Of a stretch of DNA of 64,000 nucleotides, positions 37,100-49,364 are shown one piece after another. The notes beneath the pieces were generated by a model. It was not told the origin of the DNA, made no database searches, and was given only the letters and a program-made list of their open reading frames with translations. A program made the translations under genes and the position numbers. The DNA is from Laccaria trichodermophora. Taxonomy: Eukaryota > Basidiomycota > Agaricomycetes > Agaricales > Hydnangiaceae. The stretch lies in NCBI GenBank assembly GCA_018417955.1, contig JACTVC010000008.1, positions 1,054,001-1,118,000 of the forward strand, read 5' to 3'. Numbering within the stretch: position 1 is the stretch's first letter; every line of letters starts with the position of its first letter.

Positions 37100-37486
37100 A
37101 ATGACTCGATGAAAATATCGAAGAGTTGCAACAAGGGACAGGTTTATAACGGGTGACCGTGAATCCACGGTTGCTGGGGGTAATGTCGATGGCAAAACCT
37201 CCGAAAGCATTCGCCATTGGATGGCCTGGCGGAACTTGGAGAATGCTAGCGTTCTGAACGTTCATGATCTGCCATCCCCTAAAATGGTAGTCTCGTTCCC
37301 ATCCGTTGTACGGGAGTGCGGTCCGTCGGACCGTCGGAGATTCAAAATACACTGCAGAACACGTTGTAGGGAGTGTTCTGTCGTGTATTTTGAATCTCCG
37401 ACGGTCCGGCAGGCTGCTCACTCTCCACAACGGATGGGCACGAGACTAGTTCCGGTAGCTTTTTCGAAGATTGTGTTGGACGCCAT
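37100..37486 (-). pseudogene. 5' fragment of a second NACHT-type gene, broken by a foldback element
   Basis: Minus-strand ATG at 37486 gives MASNTIFEKATGT, closely matching the start of the NACHT gene at 42604 (MASNRMLENATGN). After 12-13 codons the frame runs into the foldback element (37290-37446). Beyond it the sequence resumes with FRGWQIMNVQNASILQVPPG, comparable to the N-terminal block FSGNAQFYNADHVTIVHGPP of the intact copy, but in a shifted frame. Nothing of the NACHT domain follows. It is a truncated paralogue that also carries the start of the neighbouring hydrolase copy. Confidence 0.6.
37290..37446. mobile_element. 157-bp foldback MITE with TA flanks
   Basis: Near-palindrome: arms of about 73 nt around a loop of about 10 nt (GTTGTAGGGA, 37363-37372). 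The outer 20 nt match 19/20 (left GTCTCGTTCCCATCCGTTGT) and an inner 25-nt block within the arms (from GGACCGTCGGAG) is identical. A TA dinucleotide stands on each side (37288-37289, 37447-37448), as expected for a Tc1/mariner-type TA target duplication. It has no coding capacity, so it would be non-autonomous. It interrupts the NACHT-like start described above. Confidence 0.72.
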
Positions 37487-37925
37487 AAAGTAATGTGTCT
37501 TGATATGAGAGGATTGAATTTGGAAAGGTCGATGAGTACTTGATTGTCGTGGTCCTGGTTGAGAGTCTGCTATACAGGTGACGAATATTACTCAGAACCA
37601 GCTATTTTGTGCACTCCACCCAAACTCCACCTTACCACATACTATTCATCGCACGCTTTCGACACTTCTCTCAAAACTATCCTCCAGCAACCACTCATCC
37701 AGAGGGGACCAAGTTAGTCCACCCTTGGTCTTGGCTTGGTGGTCGAATGGAGGATCCGTGGGTCATCCATACCCCTTTGGTGCTTCTTTACACCTCTTAA
37801 AAGCTTCTATTGAAGTGTCCTTGACTCCTTGGTCGACCCCTTACTGTCCAAGAACTACCACGTCCTCCGATACAATTCACGAGGTGTTGGAAGGTCGACT
37901 GGCTGAGCGTGGTGAGTCGTCCAGT
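37487..37925 (+). pseudogene. Truncated duplicate of the alpha/beta hydrolase gene
   Basis: Plus-strand copy of the 5' half of the hydrolase at 42854-43672. It matches the promoter (with the block GATTGTCGTGGTC), the HPWSWLGGRM coding part, the first intron (GTGGGTC to TTGAAG) and the exon-2 start (DSLVDPLLSKNYHVLRYNSR, GVGRSTG). About 95 nt including the start codon are missing (junction near 37655). The frame ends in TGA right after STG, where the intact copy reads GRAS. Because the intron is retained, the copy arose by DNA duplication, not retroposition. Confidence 0.75.
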
Positions 37926-38479
37926 CCACAACAACAGCTTTGGTCACTATGCACTCGTCGTACGAGGCTTTCGACACCTAGGATCCTATTAAGCCAATTT
38001 GTGATGGCCTCGACACTTCCATGAAGTTCTTGCGATCAACCTACCTCTTGCGACCCACCTCGACTCGAAACACATGGGGATATCTACACAGGGTTCTGCG
38101 GCTCAACAAGACTTTTTTTTCCAAGCACACAACCTGTTGGTCCTTGTACAACAAAACCGAATATCCGTTGCTGTGTTAGCTCTCCCACCTGCGAAGTTCA
38201 ATTCTGAAGTACATTGGCACAGCCTGAATCTGCACTCCAATATGTCTCTTTCAACATCCCCGAACTCCACAATATCGCGTATACTGCAGTAGGCGCACCC
38301 AGCTGAACTGAATTCGCGAAAATGGATGGAGGTCCGTACCATATACAGATAAATAGTTAGTTGAAGCCTCAAAATCAAAGCTATACAGATGGGACCTAGC
38401 CCGTTTTTGGTCAGAAGCTCAATGAGAAATTGCTGATGTTTGGGTCTTTGCGTGAGACGCGAGGCGTGTACACACCCCT
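37926..38479. other. No confident gene
   Basis: Flank of the truncated hydrolase copy. A short plus-strand frame (38074-38292, containing RISVAVLALPPAKFNSEVHW) has protein-like composition but no family I recognise. Confidence 0.35.
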
Positions 38480-38790
38480 TCCTATCTCAGCTGGGGAACT
38501 TGCTGGGTGAGGTTGTGTGGACGGACCCTCTTGGAGCTTCAAGATGACTGGGATAGTGTGGCTCAAGAGGGTATCCCGTATCCCATGGTGTTTGCCAAGG
38601 CCGAGGTACAACAACATGAGAAGATGAGTGGTATGTGGAGTATCGACGGGCAGTTGATGTGCTGAACAAGGAGTTGGATTGTGCTGGGGATGGATTTGTG
38701 TCTTGTGAAGGATATGAGGCTGTGATGGACATGGTAAAAGTGAAGTGGAAACATGTGACAAGGGGGAATGTGGAGACCTGTTTCCCTGGC
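38480..38790 (+). pseudogene. Possible C-terminal remnant of an APH-like protein
   Basis: Two adjacent plus-strand pieces in different frames: LELQDDWDSVAQEGIPYPMV with FAKAEVQQHEKMSGM, then YRRAVDVLNKELDCAGDGFV with SCEGYEAVMDMVKVKWKHV. The layout resembles C-terminal helices of agaric APH-type proteins, but the resemblance is weak and a one-base shift separates the pieces. It lies in the opposite direction to the NACHT region. Low confidence. Confidence 0.3.
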
Positions 38791-39075
38791 TGTTTTTCGT
38801 TTTTTCTCAGTTGAACACTTTAACAAGAACCAATTACTCCTATCGCCATCTTCGTGGATACCAGGACCATGGTTAACACTCCAATGCAATCTCATAACTA
38901 GCTCCTGCCCCAAGCATATGCAACATCTACTAGCTTCATCAAGATAGGCAACAATGGCAATGATGATCCTCATACAGGTCAGGAATTTGACACTAAGTGC
39001 CTTGCTTTATCTGTTTCCGATCATTCTATTGCACATTGCTTCAACTCGAGGCAGTCGAGCATGGATGAAACATAC

Positions 39076-40840
39076 CCTCTAGAGAGTTTGAGTAAGAATT
39101 TATGGAACTAAATTGCTAATATGAAAATTGACTGACCCACTGTTTATATAAATGAATGTTAGAATGAAGAAAGAAAAGAAAAAGAAGAATACATACCCGC
39201 TGAAATGGAGGAATTAGTGTTAGTGGGTAGAAAAGTTGGTGACACACAAGCTATGAAAAGTAAGTGTACTCCAATGTAAATTGGAATTGGAACATACAAT
39301 CTGGGATCAAAAGTTGCACACTGAGGGTATTGAAATAAAAATATATGAAGACCATACCACCTGGAAAGGTGAGGGAAAAGAAATGGGTTACTGAGAGGCA
39401 TGTTTAAAAATAAGGGGTCAACAAACCTGTGCAAAAAATCAGTCAATAACTAGACAATGATTGGTAACAGAATTAAGTGAGTATTAGAAACAGTATGGAG
39501 GTTTACAACATAAAACTTACAAGTTGTAAAAGGAAAGATACAATCCACCAAAAGGGTGGCCAATAAAAATCTGGGTGACATACTTTCTAAAACAGGATAA
39601 AAATTAAGAATGATACCCTACAGTAGGCTGATAAAAATTAGATGACTTACTGCCTAAGAAAGGCAAAGCCAGAGAATAAGTTGGCAAAGTGTATAGTAAA
39701 AAAATGGGCAACTCACATCCTAAGAAACCAAATGAAGATAAGGGGCCACAAGAAGAGTATGGTGAAAAGCAGGGCAACTCACAACCTAAGAAATTAAATG
39801 AAAATAAGGGGGCACAAGAAGAGTACAGTGAAAAGCAGGGCAACTCACCTCCTAAGAAACCAAATGAAGATAATGGGTCACAAGAAGAGTACTGTAAAAA
39901 GCAGGGCAACTCACCATCTAAAAACCAAATGAAGATAATGGGCCACAAGAAGAGTACAGTGAAAAGCAGGGCAACTCACCTCCTAAGAAACCAAATGAAG
40001 ATAATGGGCAACAAGAAGAGTACAGTGAAAAGCAGGGCAACTCACATACTAAGAAACCAAATGAAGATAATGGGCCACAAGAAGAGTAAAGTAAAAAGCA
40101 GGGCAACTCACCTCCTAAGAAACCAAATGAAGATAATGGGCAACAAGAAGAGTACAGTGAAAAGTAGGGAAACTCACAGATAATGAAAGCTCAGAGAATG
40201 GGTCACCAAAAGAGGCACAGTGAAAAGCAAGGTAACTCACCTGTAGAGAAAACTAAATGTAGACAACAATTAAGTATTAACTTACTTTTGATAAGTTATC
40301 TTTACTTACCCACTGATAAAAACCTAAATTGTGACTCTACACATGCTGAACATGTGATATAACATACCATCTTGTTGTATATAAAAAATAAGCATCAGAT
40401 ACCAAACTATCTAAAATAAACATTTAAACTTACTTTCTAACAGCAATGAAATGTGAATATGATAAGATATTCAGTAGTTTAGTGCATCTGCTCACAAACT
40501 ACAAGAAATTGATACTATAATATGAACATCTATATTGTTTATAGACCTTTTAGCACTCACATCCTGTAAATAAATTAAATTTTGATTTGAAGTAATATTA
40601 GTCCACTTCTTACTTTCTGAACTTCTCATCAGTACTAGCAAGTAATAATTATATTCAAACTTACTTTCTTCCAGTCAAGACAGATATTACAATCTGAGGC
40701 TTTTTCATACAGCTTTGTACCACATACCTCCTATCAGCCCTGAAAGTCAATTTTCAAGTATTGTATTGTGTTCTTTTTACTTACTTTCTGTCATAGATGT
40801 TTGATGAATGAATATATGCATTTAGATAAATTGTTCTTAC
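39076..40840 (-). other. Array of consecutive introns separated by one-codon (3-nt) exons
   Basis: Directly downstream of, and in phase with, the last normal exon of the NACHT gene (40841-40906). Read on the minus strand it is a chain of 45-66 nt introns with standard ends (GTAAGT, GTATGT, GTGAGT and close variants; pyrimidine-rich tract then AG). Between them stand exons of exactly three bases at 40785, 40728, 40665, 40614, 40561, 40496, 40434, 40368, 40310, 40112, 40046, 39980, 39915, 39849, 39783, 39717, 39651, 39584, 39358, 39298, 39248, 39197, 39137 and 39076 (lower coordinate of each triplet). They spell AAA, GAG, AAA, AAA, GAT, TTT, AAA, ATG, TGG; GAG, TAT, GAG, ATG, GAG, GTT, GAT, GCA, AAA; GTG, ATT, CTT, CGG, TGG, AGG. 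Two 12-nt exons fit at 40241-40252 and 40178-40189. One triplet (39521-39523) has AA instead of AG before it, and the 39427-39520 part is unclear. No stop codon occurs in frame down to 39584. The region is AT-rich. I infer splicing from sequence alone. Confidence 0.7.
39717..40180. repeat. 66-bp tandem repeat, 7 copies (one intron plus one codon each)
   Basis: Seven head-to-tail units (one of 65 bp) with few differences. On the minus strand each is a 62-63 nt intron starting GTGAGTTGCCCTGCTTTT (GTGAGTTTCCC in the first) and ending TTTGGTTTCTTAG or a close variant, followed by three variable bases (GAG, TAT, GAG, ATG, GAG, GTT, GAT). Flanking introns 40190-40240 and 39654-39716 are diverged relatives. 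The variable bases fall precisely between the AG and GT. Confidence 0.88.
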
Positions 40841-42604
40841 AAGATAGAAATCAAGGATATCTTGTAATATTCCAAATGTCTTTGTAGTTGTTGCTGTTCT
40901 TCTTGCCTTATGTCAAATATTGACAGTAAGTAAACAAATGAACTGTTATGACTCACCTGATGCAACTGCACTGCAGCATCTACCCATCTTGGCATCTTCT
41001 CTGCATTCCCATGCATAGCTTCTAAGGTGTTATACCATTTTTCTCCCTGCAATGTAACAAAATTTTCAAGGTGCAATACCAGTTCATCCATGATAGCTTC
41101 ATCCCAAATTTGACCTTGTTCTTGTAATCCTAGAATAATATGATGTGGCCATTCAGCAATAGCATACCTTGGAATACTAATGTCAAAAAAATCTCCTGAG
41201 GAATCCTTCACCAAAAATTCCAAACAGGTAACAGCCATATGAAGATGTTGCAAAGGAGGATCAATGAAGTAATTTTCTGATCGTGATTTGTCAGTCAGAA
41301 AATCTCGGAGAGATGTGTGATACAGCATGATTGGCTCCCTATCATCCCCAGGAATCTTGATAATTGATTGTACTTTCAAAAGCTCAAGGACAATCTCTCC
41401 AGCTTTGGTGGCAAGAAGCAAGCTAAGAGAATTGATAGACTGATTGGTTTGCAGAATCATGATAGATCCAATAAGTTGATGAAAGGCTGGTGTTTGAGAA
41501 GCAGAAGAAAGAACTTGTTTGTAGAGTGGATCCAGACTGTTGGACTCAGACTCCAGAACTTCCTGCAAGACTTTGTATGGCATGGAATCTTCTCCAACCA
41601 ATCAAACCAGTGTGGCAGCAAACATGAATGAGCTACCAGCTTTATCAAGAAGCACAGAGAGAGCTCCAGAGGATGGCCAAGGCTGTGAGATCCTCCGCAT
41701 GATTGGAAGGTTCTGATCATAGATACAACCAAACTCCTGTTCAAAATATAGTTGGATATCAGGGCAAGCATCAAAAGCATTCAAGTCTATGCAGTACAAG
41801 ACTGAGTGAGCCCTGGCATCATTGAACTTCTTCCGGATATGTTCTTCCACTCTGCTAGTAAGAAAGATGCGAAAAGGGAGCTGGCCCCTTTGAGATATGT
41901 CAATCAGCATGTCAATAAATTCCGCCATTTGAGCCTTGTCATCACACTCATCAAGACCATCGATGACAAGGATCTTTGACTTGGCAAAAAAAGATTGAAA
42001 GGGAGTGGAGAGGGAAGATAGTGGGTTCGTGATGAGTCTTTGGAACTGGTGAACAATAGAGACTGAAGTGTCTAGCAAGGTGCCATCTTCTTCCAGAGCC
42101 CGGTCAATCAGCGATTTTGTGGCGGGCACAGAGATGAAGATCTGGTGCGCAAGGGTGGGAATTAGGCGTGCAATGTGACTGCAATCCCCAGCACCCCGAA
42201 GAAAGAAAAAACTGCCTAAAAGCCTGCCCTTGTCGGCATAGCGCTGCGCAATGGTTTGCGATAGTGCAGATTTGCCATAACCAGCTGGCCCGTTAAGCCA
42301 ACAAACAGATTGCTTATCACGCCTATTAAGCCATTTCTTGATCGTGTCAATCACTGCGAGGCGAGTGCCAGGATCACACTTTGCGACTGGACCTGAGCGG
42401 GTGTGTGTCGCGTTACTGACAGGCCTAAGCAATTGCGAGAGACCTAGATATAGTGAATTGTACTGAAAGGTGGCTGAAATACAGCCTGAACGTACCTGCA
42501 GCAGGAGGACCGTGTACGATCGTGACATGGTCAGCGTTGTAGAACTGTGCATTCCCTGAAAAGGTATTTCCGGTAGCGTTTTCTAACATCCTGTTGGACG
42601 CCAT
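40841..42604 (-). pseudogene. NACHT-domain NTPase gene with an in-frame TGA
   Basis: NLR-like STAND NTPase of the type abundant in agarics, usually linked to self/non-self recognition. Exon 1 (42496-42604) gives MASNRMLENATGNTFSGNAQ and FYNADHVTIVHGPPAAG. After an intron (42444-42495) comes GLSQLLRPVSNATHTRSGP, a Walker A motif in LNGPAGYGKSALSQTIAQRY, SFFFLRGAGDCSHIARLIP, a Walker B motif in KILVIDGLDECDDKAQ and PFRIFLTSRVEEHIRKKF. At 41602-41604 the frame meets TGA (after SSFMFAATLV), and the same frame continues as VGEDSMPYKVLQEVLESES, MLYHTSLRDFLTDKSRSENY and FIDPPLQHLHMA, so a single base (probably CGA to TGA) interrupts an otherwise intact protein. Intron 40907-40956 leads to the 66-nt exon 40841-40906, then to the one-codon exon array. 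It is a recent pseudogene, a read-through case or an allele. Confidence 0.8.
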
Positions 42605-42853
42605 GAAATAATGTGTGTTAATACGAGAGATATCGAGTTTGGAGGGTTCGATGAGTCGTCGATGAATCCTTCGATTGTCGTGGTCGATGAAGAACTGGTT
42701 TGAAGTCCGGCAACGAATATTACGAAATCAACTATCTCGTCACTTGAAGATTGCTTGAAGAGACAGCTTACTTCGCTACTTTTCATCGATTCGCAGGCTT
42801 TCGACATTCAGGTTGCTATTGCGCTGTGCCGTGAAGTTGTGGCTCCAGACTCC
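42605..42853. promoter_or_regulatory. Divergent promoter between NACHT and hydrolase genes
   Basis: A 249-bp gap between the NACHT start (minus) and the hydrolase start (plus). The same interval, diverged, occurs at about 37487-37655, so the gene pair was duplicated with its shared promoter. No TATA box is obvious. Function is inferred from position. Confidence 0.45.
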
Positions 42854-43672
42854 ATGCAGCCAAAAGTTGAGATTATCGATCTACCTACCGGTGTTTCTCT
42901 CGAAACTATCCGTCTGCATCCACCAACAGCCACCCCTTCAGAGGAGACCAAACTAGCCATATGTCTTCACCCTTGGTCCTGGCTCGGTGGTCGAATGCAG
43001 GATCCGTGGGTCGTCCATACCCTTCTGGTGCTTACTTACATATCTTAAAAGCTTCACTTGAAGTGTCGTTGACTCTCTGGTCGACCCGTTACTTTCTAAG
43101 AACTACCACGTCCTCCGATACAATTCGCGAGGTGTCGGAAAGTCGACTGGTCGAGCTTCGTTCACTGGTTTTGATGAGGCAAAGGATTTGGAGGCCTTGA
43201 TACGTTGGACGCTTGACCAGCTTTCTAATGTTGCCTCTGTTGTTATAATTGTACGTTCAATTCTTTGCTTTCAATACGTTGGTTACTCAAACTATAAGCA
43301 TCTTAGGGCTACTCCCATGGCTCTCTAATCGCCTCCCTCCAGTCACCTCTCCCGGCCCCAATACAAACCTCACACGTCCTACTATCCTACCCTCTCGGTC
43401 CCAGATCATGGCTCACCTTGTTTCGATCATCAACGTACTCCCAGAAACTGGAAGACCTCATCAAGTCCCCTACGTCCCGCGTGCTTGTGGTTTTTGGAGA
43501 TCAGGATGAGTTCACATCTATATCGAGTTATAGAACGTGGGCGGCTGAACTGGAGACTCATTCTGGGACAAGTGATAGGCTCAAGATCGTTGAAGTCGGG
43601 AACGCTACTCATTTCTGGCGCGGACGGGCTAACGAACGACTTGAAAACGTACTACTGGAGTGGTTGCAATAA
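42854..43672 (+). CDS. Alpha/beta hydrolase (serine hydrolase type)
   Basis: Three exons. ATG at 42854 gives MQPKVEIIDLPTGVSLETIR and LAICLHPWSWLGGRMQDP. After the first intron VVDSLVDPLLSKNYHVLRYN and SRGVGKSTGRASFTGFDEAK follow. After the second comes the nucleophile elbow VVIIGYSHGSLIASLQSPL (G-Y-S-H-G). The candidate acid is in VVFGDQDEFTSISSY and the histidine in VGNATHFWRGRANERLENVL. The protein ends LLEWLQ with TAA at 43670-43672. About 210 residues, small and soluble, with no signal peptide seen. Substrate unknown. It diverges from the NACHT gene, and a truncated copy lies at 37.5-37.9 kb. Confidence 0.8.
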
Positions 43673-43895
43673 ACTTTATGTAAAGGTTCGCCACACTTTG
43701 TGTACTCTACCCTCTACCCTCAAGCAAACGGACTTCTTTGAACACGAGTGTATATATCTAACACGGTCTCGCGACGGTAGAAGCACAATCTGAGGACAAG
43801 TAGCCTCTATAGAATTACAGCATAAACATTTCTTTTCTTTTTGGTTTCGATGATATCTAAAGCCTTTCACCAACATCGACTATCCGCACCATCTC

Positions 43896-45407
<1,512 letters not shown>

Positions 45408-46079
45408 TTTAGAGAACGGTATAGATAATAATATGTAGAAGTTGGTGGTGGGACGAAGAGAGAGGTAGGTAACGGAGAAGGTTTTTATTTGGCTTGGTAA
45501 ATTTAGCCATCGATTATATCGAACCCAATCTACCCAATCAGCTGATGGGGAGACGAGTTGCCGTCGGATTACGACGGATCTCACTCTTTGGGGTTAGTCC
45601 CGCCACTGTCAAGTCTTTCGAAAAAAATGTAGATAGTGGTTACTGGTATGTAGAGAGAATTGTTTTTCACGACGATCTCATTGATTGGGATGCTATAAGA
45701 TCTTGGACAGTGCTCGGGAGTACACTGGAGGTAGATGTTGCTCACCGAGATTCGAATCTGGAATAGAATCTTTCGGATACTTGTTATCGGACGGAAAGCA
45801 GGTGGCTCATCAAATGTCAAAGTTTACAGGCGTCAGAAAGGTGTTCCAAAGCTATGGTCGTCATTCAACTGCTACATGTCGGCCGAGTAGGATATGGTTC
45901 CTGCCGCCGATGCGAGACGCACGCAAGCAATGAGCGAGAACAGCACCGCAATTTGACCAAAAGCTTAGACCGCTCGAGTGGGCATGCAAGCATATCATAT
46001 TCGTAGTAGGTGGCAGTGGAGAACAAATGCGACATAGAAGTAGAAAATGAGACGCTCACTACTCGAAAAGACATGTCAG

Positions 46080-46716
<637 letters not shown>

Positions 46717-48639
46717 CTTGAAGGCTGGCGGCGACGACGATGAGCTGGTCTTGAGGTTTGTGTTGACTGTTTGTGGTCGTCGGGAATCGCCGAAGCCGAG
46801 GTGCTGTATAGTTATGCGGTTAAGGTTCAACCGGCGGTTATTGCGGGCCGGTGACACTCAGGGTACCATCTCCTGTTTCTTCTGGACGGTATAAATCCGC
46901 TGACCAAAAAACATCGCGCCTTCACTTGCGACTTGTCGACTATTACATTCGAAAACCCGGAGCCGAAAATTGAGTGGTGAACGTAGATATCTGACAGAAG
47001 TTCAAGCCAAAGATTCAAGGACGCTCCAACAATGAGCAGTGAGTAACTTTCTTACTGCGTTCATACATGCCCATAGGTAGATATTCAGGCTTGGAATTTC
47101 TGAAGCACCATGTTTCATACCCTACAATAATTGCCATAGAGCGGTGACAGCACTGACGGATCCCTTGTTTTTGAAATTGCACACAACAGACTAACCTAGG
47201 CCTCCAAGTTGAATACACATGGCTTCAGAAATGAGGCTGCATCTCTGCATCCCTCAATCGCACCTCCCATTGTTATCTGGGTGTCCGGAGGCTTCAGCCT
47301 ATCGCGCACCCTTACGCCCACAAGACCATAGTAGGTCGCAAGACCGATCTTATGATGCATTTTCACATTTGCGTCTCCACCATCTTCCATCTGACTCAGC
47401 TCTTTCTCCCTATCGGTGGCTTGAATACGTAAACGAAGCTCCTGCATGCCTCGAGGATCTCTTGGGAATTCCATACGGCATTCTATCATTCCCGGTCCAT
47501 TCGGACTATCTTTCCGACAATGGTTAGAAGGGTGACCAGAACGGAAAATCCTGAAGTTTGTTTACAGATTGCCCTGCATCAGCTTGGTGTAGATGGTCCG
47601 TGGGCGATCACAAGCCTCCTACACATTGCCATTGTAAAATCGCGGGTCCCGCGAATTTGCAACAAAGCGCGTGTAGACCTGGTAGGCTGGGCGACGGCTG
47701 GGTACTCCTTCCGAGGCAAGAGCAGGTTCATCTTATTTATTTTCTGCTTCATTTCTTTGGGATTGTAAGGGTGCAACCCAGCCATGAATTCTACGATTAC
47801 CGCTCTTACGAACCGAGAATCGTTGATCTGCGCCGGCGTTCAAGTTTGGACGCTACATTGTTCACGACATTTCGAGTTCAGGAAGCACGCCTCGTTGCAC
47901 CTGTCATGTGCCATGGGCCCTCAAGATTTCTACAACTCCAAAAAACGTTTTCGTGAGGATGGCTTGGTCCAAGCGGTCAACAAGGGGTGGTGAGTATTCG
48001 TATGACCGAACTAATCTAAAATCAGTGAGAGGTATGGTATGCATTGACTATAAATCGTTGTTCTAGATCTCAAGAACTTCGTGAGTCGAGGAGTCAGTCT
48101 ACGCGATTTATTCCATTACCGACAGGAAACTGGATGGGAGATTTTCTCCCGAGCTTTTTGTGATACTCATTTTGATGGTAATATGTATAAACGGCCTAGG
48201 AGATAATGTTTCCCTTCATCTTCGGGCGAGTCCAAGTGGCAAAAGCGTTTACTCTGCCAAAAGTCATTGACCAACTATTTACACCCAACATCAACCCGAC
48301 ATTCAACTTGCAAGTCTGGTCACATCCAACCATTGCGTCAGCCGTTCTGATCGGAGCATTGACGCGCTCAGACATAACTTCCTCTGCCAATTCGCGGCCA
48401 AAAAAAAATTGCAACGCTGTGGGAGACTTGGAATGAAACCCTAGACTTGACATTAACTGCCCAAAATCGTGTACATGGAAAACCTTTCACACCAACTTGA
48501 ATGTTCAACTATCTTTAGCCGTGGAGACTCGGGGAGTGCATTTGACCGACCAAATGGTAGCGCTGGGATATTTTGCATCAATCCACGATGAAGAATCATA
48601 AATGATCAGTGCGGTTAATTGCCAAAAATTGAGGTCAAC
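46717..48639. other. No confident gene
   Basis: Contains several open frames under 140 codons on both strands (for example 47558-47956 plus, 48196-48453 minus) without recognisable domains or consistent splice joins. It includes the eL42 promoter at its left end. Confidence 0.35.
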
Positions 48640-48842
48640 CGCTTCAAGTGAATCATGCGGCAAGTGGGAGTTGACATCCTTAATACTTATATACACGAGG
48701 CTCAGTTGGTGCCTGCCACACTTCACCGATGCTTGCACTACACCATAAATTGTAATTACTGATTTTTGATATAACAAAAGCAAACCTGAGGATCTGCGAG
48801 GTTTTTGAAGATGGAAAACATCAAGGATTGACAAAACTGAAT

Positions 48843-48914
48843 ATCGTGGGTGGGAGTCAAACTCAACCGCCGCAGGCTTAAATTTCCCCGTCGCGCGTTA
48901 CACTGCACCACGAC
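48843..48914 (-). ncRNA. tRNA-like element, type 1, block 1
   Basis: End arms GTCGTGG (48908-48914) and CCACGAT (from 48843) can form seven pairs including one G-T. A-box-like TGGTGCAGTG follows the first arm. The B box (48853-48863) has a G-to-A change in the loop (GTTTGACTCC), so this is the weakest of the series. A T4 run on the minus strand ends the unit at 48815-48818. Confidence 0.5.
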
Positions 48915-49276
48915 TTCTGCTTGGTCGGTGATCGTGAGTGTCATGTTCGATTTTATTCATTCCTTTCAGCGAGTGGGGGGTGCATCGACCTCGGAGTCCT
49001 CGCGCGTTGTAGGCTAGTAGTTACTCCGGTTTTGAATGCAACTATACCTTGGCTGCTACCCAGACTGCTCGTAAGTATATGGTCTCGTGGGCAAGGAAGT
49101 TGAAGGAACGTTCAACGAGCCACGGAACTTGGTGCACTACTTAATAGCCAACCCTATGCAAACCCTATGGTCATCTCCACCGCTCCGAAAAATGATTGAG
49201 GCTGTCTGAACGAAGTCAGCTTGAAACTTGAATATATGATCAAAAAATTATAAACCCAGGCGACAATCCTTCTAAG

Positions 49277-49364
49277 GCTGCGAGTGGAAGTCGAACCCGA
49301 TGCGTGCACTGCACCCACGCACATTGAGTGACGTTAGCTGCATGCACTTCTACCGTATCGCTGA
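49277..49364 (-). ncRNA. tRNA-like element, type 2, block 1
   Basis: A-box-like GGTAGAAGTGCATG. The B box GGTTCGACTTCC (49286-49297) has one extra T. End arms are only partly complementary (AGCGA with TCGC). T6 run at 49242-49247. Confidence 0.5.

Noticed and set aside
37609..38024. Second functional hydrolase gene
   Set aside because: It lacks the start region, the nucleophile elbow and the C-terminal half, and ends in a TGA soon after the first intron.
39689..40183. Plus-strand 164-codon frame with a repeated Lys-rich motif
   Set aside because: It is the antisense of the 66-bp tandem repeat. The period is a multiple of three, so the frame stays open by construction; no start context or domain supports a protein.
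40837..41601. Separate gene for the second half of the NACHT protein
   Set aside because: It begins immediately after the TGA in the same frame without an ATG there, so it is the continuation of the interrupted gene.
47196..48453. Several 60-130 codon frames on both strands between eL42 and the array
   Set aside because: No domain, no consistent splice model and overlapping frames on both strands.
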